DNA of 55,693 nt from the NCBI GenBank assembly GCA_014191855.1, contig BJHF01000036.1, positions 2,601 through 58,293 on the forward strand, written 5' to 3'. The stretch is from Deltaproteobacteria bacterium. Lineage in GTDB: Bacteria > Myxococcota_A > UBA796 > SXON01. Positions 19,690 to 26,775 of the stretch are shown here, piece after piece (positions within the stretch are counted from its first letter, which is position 1; every line of letters begins with the position of its first letter). A program made the position numbers and the translations under genes. The notes beneath the pieces were generated by a model. The model was not told where the DNA came from, did not search any database, and was given only the letters and a program-made list of their open reading frames with translations.

Positions 19690-20120
19690 GCCGCCGCTTC
19701 CTCGTAGACCTGAACGTGATCCTGGATGTCCTTCTGGATCGGAATCCGCATGCCGAGGCGTCTTCCGCGCTCTGGGCCGCCGTGGAGTCGGGCGAGGCCG
19801 AGGGGCTCCTCGCGGCCCACTGCGTAACGACGCTGCACTACCTGGCCGCGCGGGCCAAGGGGCGCGAGTTCGGAGACCGGTGCGTGGCGGAAACGCTCTC
19901 GGTTTTTTCGGTCGCGCCCATCGACGCTGCGGTCCTTGGCGCCGCGCTTCAGCTGGGATGGACCGACTTTGAAGATGCCGTTTGCGCCGCCGCCGCCGAG
20001 GCCTCCGGCTGCCAGTTCATCGCTACCCGGGATTCGCACGGGTTCACGCGCGCGAGCTGCCCGGCGCTCACGCCGCAGGCTGCCTTGCTCGCGATTCGGA
20101 GCCCGCTCACTCGAGACTAG
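19686..20120 (+). CDS. PIN-domain toxin, VapC-like ribonuclease
   Basis: The 144-residue product has the PIN acidic residues in order: D in FLVDLNVILDVLL at residue 8, a second acidic site around CVTTLHYLAA (partly atypical), and TDFEDAVCAAAAEASGCQFIATRD near residues 98-118, where the D/E pair and TRD sit in the active site. Such toxins cut RNA, often tRNA, when not held by antitoxin. The start is GTG overlapping the antitoxin stop. The last four bases overlap the end of the convergent mutL gene, so the module is packed tightly against mutL. Confidence 0.85.
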   Translation: MSRRFLVDLNVILDVLLDRNPHAEASSALWAAVESGEAEGLLAAHCVTTLHYLAARAKGREFGDRCVAETLSVFSVAPIDAAVLGAALQLGWTDFEDAVCAAAAEASGCQFIATRDSHGFTRASCPALTPQAALLAIRSPLTRD

Positions 20121-22096
20121 GTACGGTGAAAGCGCCGCTCCAGCTCACCCACCTCCAACCGGATCGCGACGGGCCGCCCATGCGCGCAAACGGCGTGATC
20201 CACATCGTCCAGCGCTTCGAGCAGACCCTTCATCTCGCGATCATCGAGGGGCTGGTTGGCCCGGATGCTCGTGTGGCACGCGAGCGTAGCCAGCACAAGG
20301 TCCAGGATTCCCTGGGCAAGGTGACCGGGGCCGCCGTCCATCAAGTCGTCCGCCATGTCCGCGAGGATGGCAGGCACGTTGCGGTCGGCGAGCGGGACCG
20401 GCACCCCGTGAACTGCGATCGTGCCGCCGCCCAGGTGGGACACATCGAGGCCGGACTCGTTGAGGCGATCTGCGTTCGCGGCCAACACCTTCGCGCGCGC
20501 TGGGGAGAGCTCAACGAGCAGCGGCATGAGCAGCCGCTGCGAGCCGCCGAGCGCCGATTTCGGGTCCCGCTGGAGGCGGGTGAGGGTGACGCGCTCCGCC
20601 GCCGCGTGCTGGTCGATGATCACCAGCTCCCCTCCCCCTTCACACAGGATGTAGGTGCGTGAAAGCTGGCCGATGACGCGGAGATCGCGGAAGCGAGGGA
20701 CGGGGAGGAGGGGGCGACCGGAAGGGGTGCGGGGCGTTTGGGGTGGCGTCGAGAGTGGCGAGGTTGGAGGGGTTACGACGGCAGGCCGGGGCGCTGGCGC
20801 AGGAACGGCCGGTGCGACCGAAGGCGAAGGCCGCGTTGGCGAGGGAGGCGAGGTTGGAGGCACGATCGAAGGAGCGACGGTCGTCGTGAGCTCGGTCGCT
20901 ACGGGGGGCGGCGGTTCGGTTCGTTCGGTGGCGGGGCGCGCAACGACGTACGGCGCGGTAGCGAAGCCCGAAACCGCAACGGACACCGCCGATCGCTCAA
21001 CCGCCGGAGCGCTCGGTGAGCTCACGAACGACAACTGCTCCCTCGCCGCCTCCCGAGACCCCTCCCCCGCCGGCCGATACCGCGCTTCGTTCGCGACCGG
21101 ACGTTGAATTCCATGGTCTTGAAGCGCGTTTCGCAGCCCGGCCGCGATCGCGTTCTGAAGGTCGAACGCGTTGACGAAACGGACCTCCGTCTTGGCGGGA
21201 TGCACGTTCACGTCCACGTCTGCCGGCGGCACGTCGATCCGCAGAATCACCACCGGGAACCTGTCCTTCGGCACGAGCCCCGCATACGCCTGGCTCACCG
21301 CCCGCCGCACCACCATGTCCCGCACGAAGCGCCCATTCACGTACAGATAGCTGGCGTTGCTCCCGCTCTGTCGATGCACGCCCACCGGCGAGACCAGCCC
21401 CTCCACCTTCAGCGTGCCCCGCGCGAAGCTCACCGGCACCAGCGCCTCGCCGTGGGGGCCCAGCAGCTCCGCGGCCCTCCGGCGATGGTCGTCGGTCCGG
21501 GCGCAGCGCAGATGCAGGCGATCATCGTGCGTCACTTCGAGGTCCACGTGCGGACGGATGAGCAACTCCCGCGTCACCGCCTCGATACAGTGGCCCAGCT
21601 CCGTGTCCACCGACCGCAAGAACTTCCGCCGCGCGGGCACGTTGAAGAACAAGGAACCAACAGAGATATCCGTTCCCGGCGCGCACCCCGCCGGCTCAAC
21701 CGCGAGGAGCTTGCCGCCGTCCACGACCACCTGCGTTCCCTGGTCGCTTTCCCGCGTCCGCGTGCTGATCTCAAACTTCGACACGCTCGCGATCGAAGGG
21801 ATCGCCTCCCCCCGAAACCCCAGCGTCGCCACCCGAAACAGGTCGTCGTCCGTGCGGATCTTGCTGGTCGCGTGCCGCTCCAGGCACATCAGCGCGTCCG
21901 TACGGTCCATGCCGCCGCCGTCGTCCACCACCCGCACGAGGTTCCGGCCGCCCGCGCGAAGGTGAATCCGCAGCTCGGTCGCCCCCGCGTCCAGCGCGTT
22001 CTCCACCAGCTCTTTGACCACGCTCGCCGGCCGTTCCACCACCTCGCCCGCGGCGATCTTGTTGACGAGCGACTCTTCGAGGATGCGAACGGCCAT
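20117..22096 (-). CDS. mutL: DNA mismatch repair protein MutL
   Basis: The 659-residue protein has the GHKL ATPase motifs of MutL: ENALDAGA at 32-39, DDGGGM at 58-63 and GFRGEA at 93-98. A long Pro/Thr/Ser-rich linker covers roughly residues 340-460. The C-terminal dimerisation domain contains DQHAAAERVTLT from residue 495, ACHTSIRA near 606 and CAHGRP at 637. The endonuclease motif DQHA(x2)E(x4)E has Thr in place of the last Glu, so nicking activity is uncertain. It couples MutS mismatch recognition to strand removal. The start is MAVRILEE, although the frame is open upstream. A second copy of its 5' end lies 1.1 kb upstream, separated by a kinase-like gene. Confidence 0.96.
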   Translation of the reverse strand: MAVRILEESLVNKIAAGEVVERPASVVKELVENALDAGATELRIHLRAGGRNLVRVVDDGGGMDRTDALMCLERHATSKIRTDDDLFRVATLGFRGEAIPSIASVSKFEISTRTRESDQGTQVVVDGGKLLAVEPAGCAPGTDISVGSLFFNVPARRKFLRSVDTELGHCIEAVTRELLIRPHVDLEVTHDDRLHLRCARTDDHRRRAAELLGPHGEALVPVSFARGTLKVEGLVSPVGVHRQSGSNASYLYVNGRFVRDMVVRRAVSQAYAGLVPKDRFPVVILRIDVPPADVDVNVHPAKTEVRFVNAFDLQNAIAAGLRNALQDHGIQRPVANEARYRPAGEGSREAAREQLSFVSSPSAPAVERSAVSVAVSGFATAPYVVARPATERTEPPPPVATELTTTVAPSIVPPTSPPSPTRPSPSVAPAVPAPAPRPAVVTPPTSPLSTPPQTPRTPSGRPLLPVPRFRDLRVIGQLSRTYILCEGGGELVIIDQHAAAERVTLTRLQRDPKSALGGSQRLLMPLLVELSPARAKVLAANADRLNESGLDVSHLGGGTIAVHGVPVPLADRNVPAILADMADDLMDGGPGHLAQGILDLVLATLACHTSIRANQPLDDREMKGLLEALDDVDHAVCAHGRPVAIRLEVGELERRFHRT

Positions 22097-22180
22097 GGCC
22101 GGGGAGTCTAAGCCGGTGGGGCGTTCCGCGGGGCCCGGCGGCCTTTGCGTGGGCGGGGGTCGCGGCGGAACGCGGCGCGA
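21869..22180. repeat. Direct repeat arm: 5' end and leader of intact mutL
   Basis: This 312-base segment, covering mutL codons 1-76 and about 84 bases of leader, is repeated at 22967-23280. Identity is about 96 percent by eye. The arm ends at 22180, two to three bases from the stop codon of the kinase-like gene. Confidence 0.92.
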
Positions 22181-22182
22181 TC

Positions 22183-22890
22183 TTAACTCACGACGCGGCC
22201 CGCCAACCACCTCGCCTGCGCCGGTTCGAGCCGCATCAAGACCACGTCGATCGGCACCAGAACTTCCTTTGAGAGTACGAAGTTAGCCGGATGCGCGTCG
22301 AAGAGGGCCAACGAATGGCGCGCATCGAAGTAGCTGAACGAATGGTAGTAGCCGAGTGGAGGCAGGTTGAGACGGCGGAACGCATGCTGCACCTGAAGCA
22401 GACGATCCATCGTGACCAGATCGGGGGCTTCTCCCACGACGTCGGGCTGACTGATCACCAATCGGTTTCCAGAAGGTGTACTCAGCACTCCCTCGAAGCG
22501 AATGTCATCTCCGAACCGTAGATTCTGAAGGAGCATCCGCCGTAGATAGGTGAGCGGCGTCGCCGGGAGCCAGGTGGCCGCGTTCCCGTCGAGGTCTACG
22601 GCGAAGCCCGCGCCCCAAGGATGGGTCGCCTTCACCCATCGCCTCGTCTGAGCGTGGAAGTACACGTCGTGCTCCGCTCCGCCCTTCCGGAGCGACTCAA
22701 ATCCCGCGGTCAGGACTCCGGTTCGATCCTGCTCGACGGCGATAACGGCGCGCCACTCAGCTCCGCCCTGTTCGCCTTCTCGGATGCCGCCGCTGCGCGC
22801 CGCTTCTGCGCGTAGGCGTCGCTCGCCGAGCGCGAGGGTTGACTCGATCGAATCTCGCGAAGCTGTCGGGGCGTAACTGTCATCGAGCAC
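22183..22890 (-). CDS. Kinase-like protein (polyvalent-kinase / phosphotransferase-like), inserted upstream of mutL
   Basis: The 235-residue product is not from a family I can name with certainty. It has a kinase-like signature: Lys87 in RRWVKATH, then D198-A-H200-P-A-N203 as a catalytic loop of the DxHxxN type, and PID (213-215) where the second metal-binding Asp is expected. This resembles the phage and mobile-element 'polyvalent protein kinase' domains and aminoglycoside-phosphotransferase-like folds. The start is set at GTG 22890 because GGAG precedes it by four bases; another GTG lies at 22926. It sits exactly between the two mutL repeat arms, its stop two bases from one arm. It is downstream of the truncated mutL frame, so translation is probably coupled to it. 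Confidence 0.6.
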   Translation of the reverse strand: MLDDSYAPTASRDSIESTLALGERRLRAEAARSGGIREGEQGGAEWRAVIAVEQDRTGVLTAGFESLRKGGAEHDVYFHAQTRRWVKATHPWGAGFAVDLDGNAATWLPATPLTYLRRMLLQNLRFGDDIRFEGVLSTPSGNRLVISQPDVVGEAPDLVTMDRLLQVQHAFRRLNLPPLGYYHSFSYFDARHSLALFDAHPANFVLSKEVLVPIDVVLMRLEPAQARWLAGRVVS

Positions 22891-22894
22891 CGGA

Positions 22895-22898
22895 CTCC
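22895..22898 (-). promoter_or_regulatory. Ribosome binding site between the mutL' stop and the kinase-like GTG
   Basis: On the minus strand the order is TAA (stop of the truncated mutL frame), TC, GGAG, TCCG, GTG. The stop-to-start distance is 10 bases. The arrangement suggests that ribosomes finishing the mutL fragment restart on the kinase-like gene. Confidence 0.6.
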
Positions 22899-22900
22899 GA

Positions 22901-23194
22901 TTAGGATACCCACGCGGGGCCCGCACCGCAACTCAACCGACGATCGCGGCGCTTGTCGGCTCGTCGCGCGTGCCGCTCCAAACAGATCAGCGCGTCCGTA
23001 CGGTCCATCCCGCCGCCGTCGTCCACCACCCGCACGAGGTTTCGCCCGCCGGCGCGAAGGTGAATCCGCAGCTCGGTCGCCCCCGCGTCCAGCGCGTTCT
23101 CCACCAGCTCTTTGACCACGCTCGCCGGCCGTTCCACCACCTCGCCCGCGGCGATCTTGTTGACGAGCGACTCTTCGAGGATGCGAACGGCCAT
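22901..23194 (-). pseudogene. Truncated second mutL (first 76 codons fused to out-of-family tail)
   Basis: The frame of 97 codons starts [14 protein letters not shown] and equals MutL residues 1-76 except Met70 to Ile, then continues for 21 unrelated residues to a TAA. It contains ENALDAGA and DDGGGM but lacks the rest of the ATPase, so it cannot be an active MutL. Within the duplicated codons I count seven base changes, six of them silent. That pattern indicates divergence under selection in another lineage and not decay after a local duplication. It may now serve mainly as promoter, leader and coupling frame for the kinase-like gene. Confidence 0.88.
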
Positions 23195-23280
23195 GGCGGG
23201 AGGAGTCTAAGCCGGTTGGGGCGTTCCGCGGGGCCCGGTGGCCTTTGCGTGGGCGGGGGTCGCGGCGGAACGCGGCGCGA
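22967..23280. repeat. Direct repeat arm: second copy of mutL 5' end and leader
   Basis: This 314-base arm matches 21869-22180 with offset 1098, shifting to 1100 after small indels just upstream of the ATG. Differences cluster at 22980-23055 (coding, nearly all silent) and in the leader, with about 140 identical bases between them. It runs into native-looking upstream DNA at 23281. Confidence 0.92.
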
Positions 23281-23337
23281 TTGGGGCGGGCGTCGCCTTG
23301 CCCCGTGACGGTCAACGGCTGGCACTTTGCCCGGCCG

Positions 23338-23362
23338 CGACAGGCAACAACGGACCAGCGCC
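23338..23362. repeat. Left short direct repeat flanking the AbrB/PIN module
   Basis: This 25-base element contains CAACAACGGACCA and matches 24085-24108 with one extra base and one substitution (G for A). The two copies have the same orientation and enclose the whole antitoxin-toxin pair. Confidence 0.75.
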
Positions 23363-23387
23363 GCCCGCGGTCGTGGTTACACTGCAC

Positions 23388-23393
23388 TTGAGG
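23388..23393 (+). promoter_or_regulatory. Ribosome binding site of the AbrB-type antitoxin
   Basis: TTGAGG lies five bases before ATG at 23399. This start gives an AbrB domain beginning at its first strand; upstream starts would add 24 residues unlike the family. A TACACT box at 23378-23383 could be a -10 element but no good -35 is visible. Confidence 0.55.
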
Positions 23394-23398
23394 TTCTG

Positions 23399-23596
23399 AT
23401 GTCGAACGTCGTGTTGAAAGCCGATGGCACGGTCAAGCTCCCCGCCGACGTCCGAAGGGCTGCTGGCTTCAAGCCCGGCGACCGATTCACGTGGGTGCCC
23501 CGCGGGAACACCATCGTCCTGGTGCCGGTGCTCACGATTGCCCAATTGCGAGGAATCGCCGAGGGCGCGGACACGTCGTCTCTGCGAGAGCCATAG
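23399..23596 (+). CDS. AbrB/MazE-type antitoxin
   Basis: The 65-residue protein starts MSNVVLKADGTVKLPADVRR and continues AAGFKPGDRFTWVPRGNTIVLVPV, the swapped-hairpin AbrB/SpoVT fold used for DNA binding by VapB and MazE antitoxins. A short C-terminal tail (about 20 residues) would contact the toxin. Ribosome binding site TTGAGG fixes the start. Only three bases separate its stop from the PIN toxin start, so they form a two-gene operon. It is the second toxin-antitoxin pair within 4.5 kb and belongs to a different antitoxin family from the first. Confidence 0.85.
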   Translation: MSNVVLKADGTVKLPADVRRAAGFKPGDRFTWVPRGNTIVLVPVLTIAQLRGIAEGADTSSLREP

Positions 23597-23599
23597 CAG

Positions 23600-23992
23600 G
23601 TGTTGGTCGTAGATAGCTGCGCTTGGATCGAGTGGATGGCGAACGGGCCCCGCGCCGTTGATGTGGCCGGGCACCTCGCTTCGCCGTCCATCCTCGTGCC
23701 CACGCTGGTGGTGTTCGAGGTTCACAAGTGGCTCGCGCGAGAGCGTGGCGACGACGTGGCGGATGCGGCGGTTGGGGCGCTCCGCAGCTTGGAGATCGTT
23801 GATCTCGATCTACGGGTTGCTCTGCTCGCATCCGAGTTGGGGCGGCAGTACAAACTCGCGACGGCCGACTCCATCGTACTGGCACACGCGCGCATCCGAA
23901 ACGCGCAGCTCCTCACCCTCGATGCAAAGCTGGGGGCAGTCCCTGAGGCGATCTACTACGCAAAGCTGACCAAGTTGGTCACCAAGCCGTGA
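23600..23992 (+). CDS. vapC: PIN-domain toxin VapC
   Basis: The 130-residue product is a regular VapC. Asp5 lies in VVDSCAWIEWM, Glu in TLVVFEVHKWL near residue 40, and the acidic pair in LATADSIVLAHARI and LLTLDAKL near residues 93 and 111. These coordinate the Mg ions for RNA cleavage. The start is GTG, three bases after the AbrB-type antitoxin stop. The pair is bracketed by two near-identical 24-25-base direct repeats and followed by a perfect 20-base palindrome, which suggests it moves or was captured as a unit. Confidence 0.9.
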   Translation: MLVVDSCAWIEWMANGPRAVDVAGHLASPSILVPTLVVFEVHKWLARERGDDVADAAVGALRSLEIVDLDLRVALLASELGRQYKLATADSIVLAHARIRNAQLLTLDAKLGAVPEAIYYAKLTKLVTKP

Positions 23993-24059
23993 CGACGGGT
24001 GCGCGTGTGGGCACTGTGTTCCCCCTTGACGCTCCCCCGCTGACAGGCGTCGGCGGACA

Positions 24060-24079
24060 GGTGACGGACGTCCGTCACC
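24060..24079. other. Perfect 20-bp palindrome downstream of the AbrB/PIN module
   Basis: GGTGACGGACGTCCGTCACC is its own reverse complement. It lies 67 bases after the toxin stop and 5 bases before the right short repeat. It could be an operator, a recombination site or an 8-bp-stem terminator hairpin; there is no T-tract, which weakens the terminator reading. Confidence 0.7.
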
Positions 24080-24084
24080 CGCCC

Positions 24085-24108
24085 CGACAGCAACAACGGA
24101 CCAACGCC
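24085..24108. repeat. Right short direct repeat flanking the AbrB/PIN module
   Basis: This is the partner of 23338-23362, about 750 bases away. It sits just beyond the palindrome and marks the end of the module. Confidence 0.75.
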
Positions 24109-25368
24109 CTGTTTTGACCGGCACGTCCCTTGCCCTGCCGCGCCGGCGTGCCCGTCACCGTCGAGCTCCGCGGCCAAGGTGGCGAGGCACCCGTTGTGGG
24201 CAACGCCCACCAAGGGTGCCGACCCGTGAGTGTCCCGGACCACGCGTTTCAACCAGTTGGCGGGCTCGACATCCCACGAACGGCTACCAGTTCAAGGCGC
24301 TTCGAAACCCGAAAAACGCGCCCCGCAGGCCGCCCGACGCTCCGCGCGGGGCGGGCGATTTCTCTGGGATAGAAGCGGTTAAAACGAACGGGATCCGACA
24401 ATTTACGATGCCAGCCCGGAGTTCACGTTCCAGGTGGTGCGGTACGAAGCCTCCGACTGCGAGATCGTGCTGGGCGGGGTCGATCGATATTTTCGGGCGG
24501 CGACCCAGGTTGGACTCGCGGATCAGCTCACGTGGCCGGTGCTCCATCCGTTTTTTGAGGGCATTCGGGACGAGCTCGGCGTCCAGTGCACGGTCGCGTC
24601 GCGGCTCGTGGAGCGAGGCGAGGGCGCGCGGTTGGTGTCCGCTTTTTGCTTCCAGGGCCCGCCGGCTTGAACCGGTCCGGGCGGCGAAGTCGCCCGACGC
24701 TGCGCCCGATGCGCGCGATTCGTTCCCAACCCCGCTCCAGCACGGGGACGCCCAGCCTGCGGTCCACCCGCCAGCCGCGAGGCACGCGAGCGCCGCCGCG
24801 ATGAAGCGCTCCGCCGCCAGCGCCTCGTTGCCCCGGCGAACCTCCCCGCGATATTGGCGCGCCGCCTTTCCTCGGTCACCGCGGCACGCTGTCCCGCGCG
24901 ATCTCGGTCCAGAGTCGGCGTTCGGGCGAGGGAAGCGGCGACTTGGGGCGGAAGCACTCAGGGGGCAGGATGCCTCGCCGACCGGCCCCGCGTCAGCGTC
25001 GGCCCGCGATGAGGTACGCTCGCGCCCGTGACCCCGTCGGCTCGCGTTCCGCGATGAGCAGGCGCCCGATATTCGTGCCTCGACACAGCGGCGGCCGAGG
25101 CACTTCGAGACGCCATCGCGGAGGAGAACATCGCGGGTGCGGTGACCATCTCTGGAAACGAGGGGCCGTGCCGCCACCCCGGATTGCGCGGTCGGAGCAC
25201 CGGGCTTCCGCGACGCCGGGCGCGAAGCACGTTCCTGCTCCGGCTGGGGAAGCGCGACGACCGGGGGGGGCGAAGCTGCGGGTCGCCATCACTATTTTAC
25301 TCGGATCGGCTCTTTTCTCGCTGCCGATGCGCTTGGCTCGCCGCCCGCTGCCGGTTTAGCCTGTCGGC
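24109..25368. other. About 1.26 kb without a convincing gene; degraded coding remnants
   Basis: Both strands have long open frames but their translations are Arg/Ala-rich and match nothing I recognise, as expected for shadow frames in GC-rich DNA. Two short stretches look more like real protein: the frame at 24383-24670 and a stretch near 25085-25160. The latter reads EALRDAIAEENIAGAVTISG, a little like the N-terminus of class C beta-lactamase-type hydrolases, and then loses sense. I interpret the region as decayed accessory DNA next to the toxin-antitoxin patch. No tRNA, integrase or inverted repeats are visible. Confidence 0.5.
24383..24670 (+). pseudogene. Possible C-terminal remnant of an unrecognised protein
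   Basis: The frame opens after a TAA at 24380 without a good start (GTG at 24434 is the first plausible one) and codes for about 95 residues. The composition is protein-like: FTFQVVRYEASDCEIVLGG, then hydrophobic and acidic positions in plausible alternation, and the ending ARLVSAFCFQGPPA. It may be the last domain of a gene that lost its 5' part. I do not recognise the family and cannot exclude a small complete gene. Confidence 0.35.
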
Positions 25369-26775
25369 ATGCGGGTGCCGCCATTGCGTTCGTGCTTCCT
25401 GTCCGACGCAGCCGCGCGCGGTGCCGCATCGCTGCTGGCGCTGCTCAACCTCGCTGCTTGCGGCGGCGACGAGGACGAAGCGCGGCATCCAAAGCCGATC
25501 GATCGCCCTGAGATTCCGGCCGCGCAAGACATCCAGACGACCGATCTGGCGCTGGACCTTGGGGCCCTCGCGGGGAAAGCGACGCTCGTGGTGGTGCCCT
25601 CCGCGGGCAAGGTAACGCTGGATGTGTCGGGGTTGACCGTCACGAAGGTGACCCTCGACGGCCACGCGGTGACGCCGGAGATCACCAGTGGGATGCTGCA
25701 GATTCCGGTACCGGGAGCGCCCGACGCAGTCACGGTGGCGGTGGAGTACGCGTTCCGCGCCCGCACGCCGGCCACCTTCGACGGGTGGATGCCCTCGCTC
25801 GGCGTGAGCTTCGTCTGGCCGTACTCCTGCAGCAACCTCTTCCCGTGCGACCCCTCGCTGAGCGACGGCGTAAGCTTCACCATGAGCATCGCCGGCGTTG
25901 AGGATGGCCTGACCGCGATCTACCCCACGTCTACGAGAGGCGACGGCCCCGCGTACATGCCGGCCGTCGCGGTCGGCGACTACACCGAGCTGGAGCTGGG
26001 TACGACCACCGCGGGAACGACATTGTCCGCATGGTACCTCCCAGGGCGAAACGCACTGGAAGATGCGACCAAGGGGACCGCCCACCTTGTAGGCGCCTTC
26101 GACTACTTCGAGCAGACCTACGGCCCCTACCACTTCGGCCCGGTGGCCGGCACGGTCGAGGTCGACTGGGGTGCAGACTCGTGGGGCGGAATGGAGCACC
26201 ACCCCTACGTCCACGTCGGCAAGTTCGACTTCAACGACGAGGAAGCCCAGGTCCACGAAGCCGGACACGGATGGTTCGGCGACGGGGTGCGCATCGCCTG
26301 TTGGGAAGATTTCGTGCTGTCCGAAGGCACGACGACGTACATCGCGGCACGCGCCCTGGAGCAGGTCGAGGGCCCGAACGAGTGGGACTATTACGTGGAC
26401 GACTTCCTGGTTCCCATCTGCGAAGGCAGCTCGCACGATCCGACGCTGGTCAACACCATCGTGCTCCCCGACACCTGCGGCGAGATCGATTTCGTCCACG
26501 ACGACCTGTGGTCGATCACGCCGTACATGAAGGGGGCGTGCTTCTACGAGGAGGTCGCGGACGTGATCGGGCCGGACGCGCTGGATCAGACGATCGGCGA
26601 GTTCTACACCACTCACGTCGGCCAGGCGGCCCGCATGCAAGACATGATCGACCTCATCGAAGCACGAGCCGAGGCCTCCGACCGACCCGCCATCCAAGCC
26701 CTCGTGTCCGACTGGCTCTTGAGCTTCGACTGCCCGGAGAACTACGCCGACCGCTGCCGGACGCACGGGAACTAA
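25369..26775 (+). CDS. M1-family-like zinc metallopeptidase, lipoprotein
   Basis: The 468-residue product has a standard-length signal with lipobox LNLAAC (Cys31). The central domain has the gluzincin signature HEAGH at 296-300 with Glu319 eighteen residues later, and upstream GGMEH at 273-277 in the place of the M1 GxMEN exopeptidase motif. The N-terminal part matches the beta-sandwich that precedes M1 catalytic domains. It should hydrolyse peptides outside the cytoplasm. The changed GxMEN residues suggest altered N-terminus recognition, so aminopeptidase activity is uncertain. Its TAA is immediately followed by the GTG of the next lipoprotein gene, so the two are coupled. Confidence 0.85.
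   Translation: MRVPPLRSCFLSDAAARGAASLLALLNLAACGGDEDEARHPKPIDRPEIPAAQDIQTTDLALDLGALAGKATLVVVPSAGKVTLDVSGLTVTKVTLDGHAVTPEITSGMLQIPVPGAPDAVTVAVEYAFRARTPATFDGWMPSLGVSFVWPYSCSNLFPCDPSLSDGVSFTMSIAGVEDGLTAIYPTSTRGDGPAYMPAVAVGDYTELELGTTTAGTTLSAWYLPGRNALEDATKGTAHLVGAFDYFEQTYGPYHFGPVAGTVEVDWGADSWGGMEHHPYVHVGKFDFNDEEAQVHEAGHGWFGDGVRIACWEDFVLSEGTTTYIAARALEQVEGPNEWDYYVDDFLVPICEGSSHDPTLVNTIVLPDTCGEIDFVHDDLWSITPYMKGACFYEEVADVIGPDALDQTIGEFYTTHVGQAARMQDMIDLIEARAEASDRPAIQALVSDWLLSFDCPENYADRCRTHGN

Noticed and set aside
22901..23194. The 97-codon mutL copy as a functional short MutL regulator
   Set aside because: It ends before GFRGEA and most of the ATP-binding fold, and its last 21 residues are junction sequence; a function as leader is more economical.
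24060..24120. Integron-type attC site next to the AbrB/VapC pair
   Set aside because: The bases CAACAACGG...CAACGCC recall attC ends, but no RYYYAAC/GTTRRRY core pair in the right order could be found, and no integron integrase is seen.
24284..25177. A 297-codon frame on the minus strand as a real gene
   Set aside because: Its translation is Arg/Ser/Ala-rich with no recognisable domain and competes with an equally long frame on the other strand, typical for non-coding GC-rich DNA.
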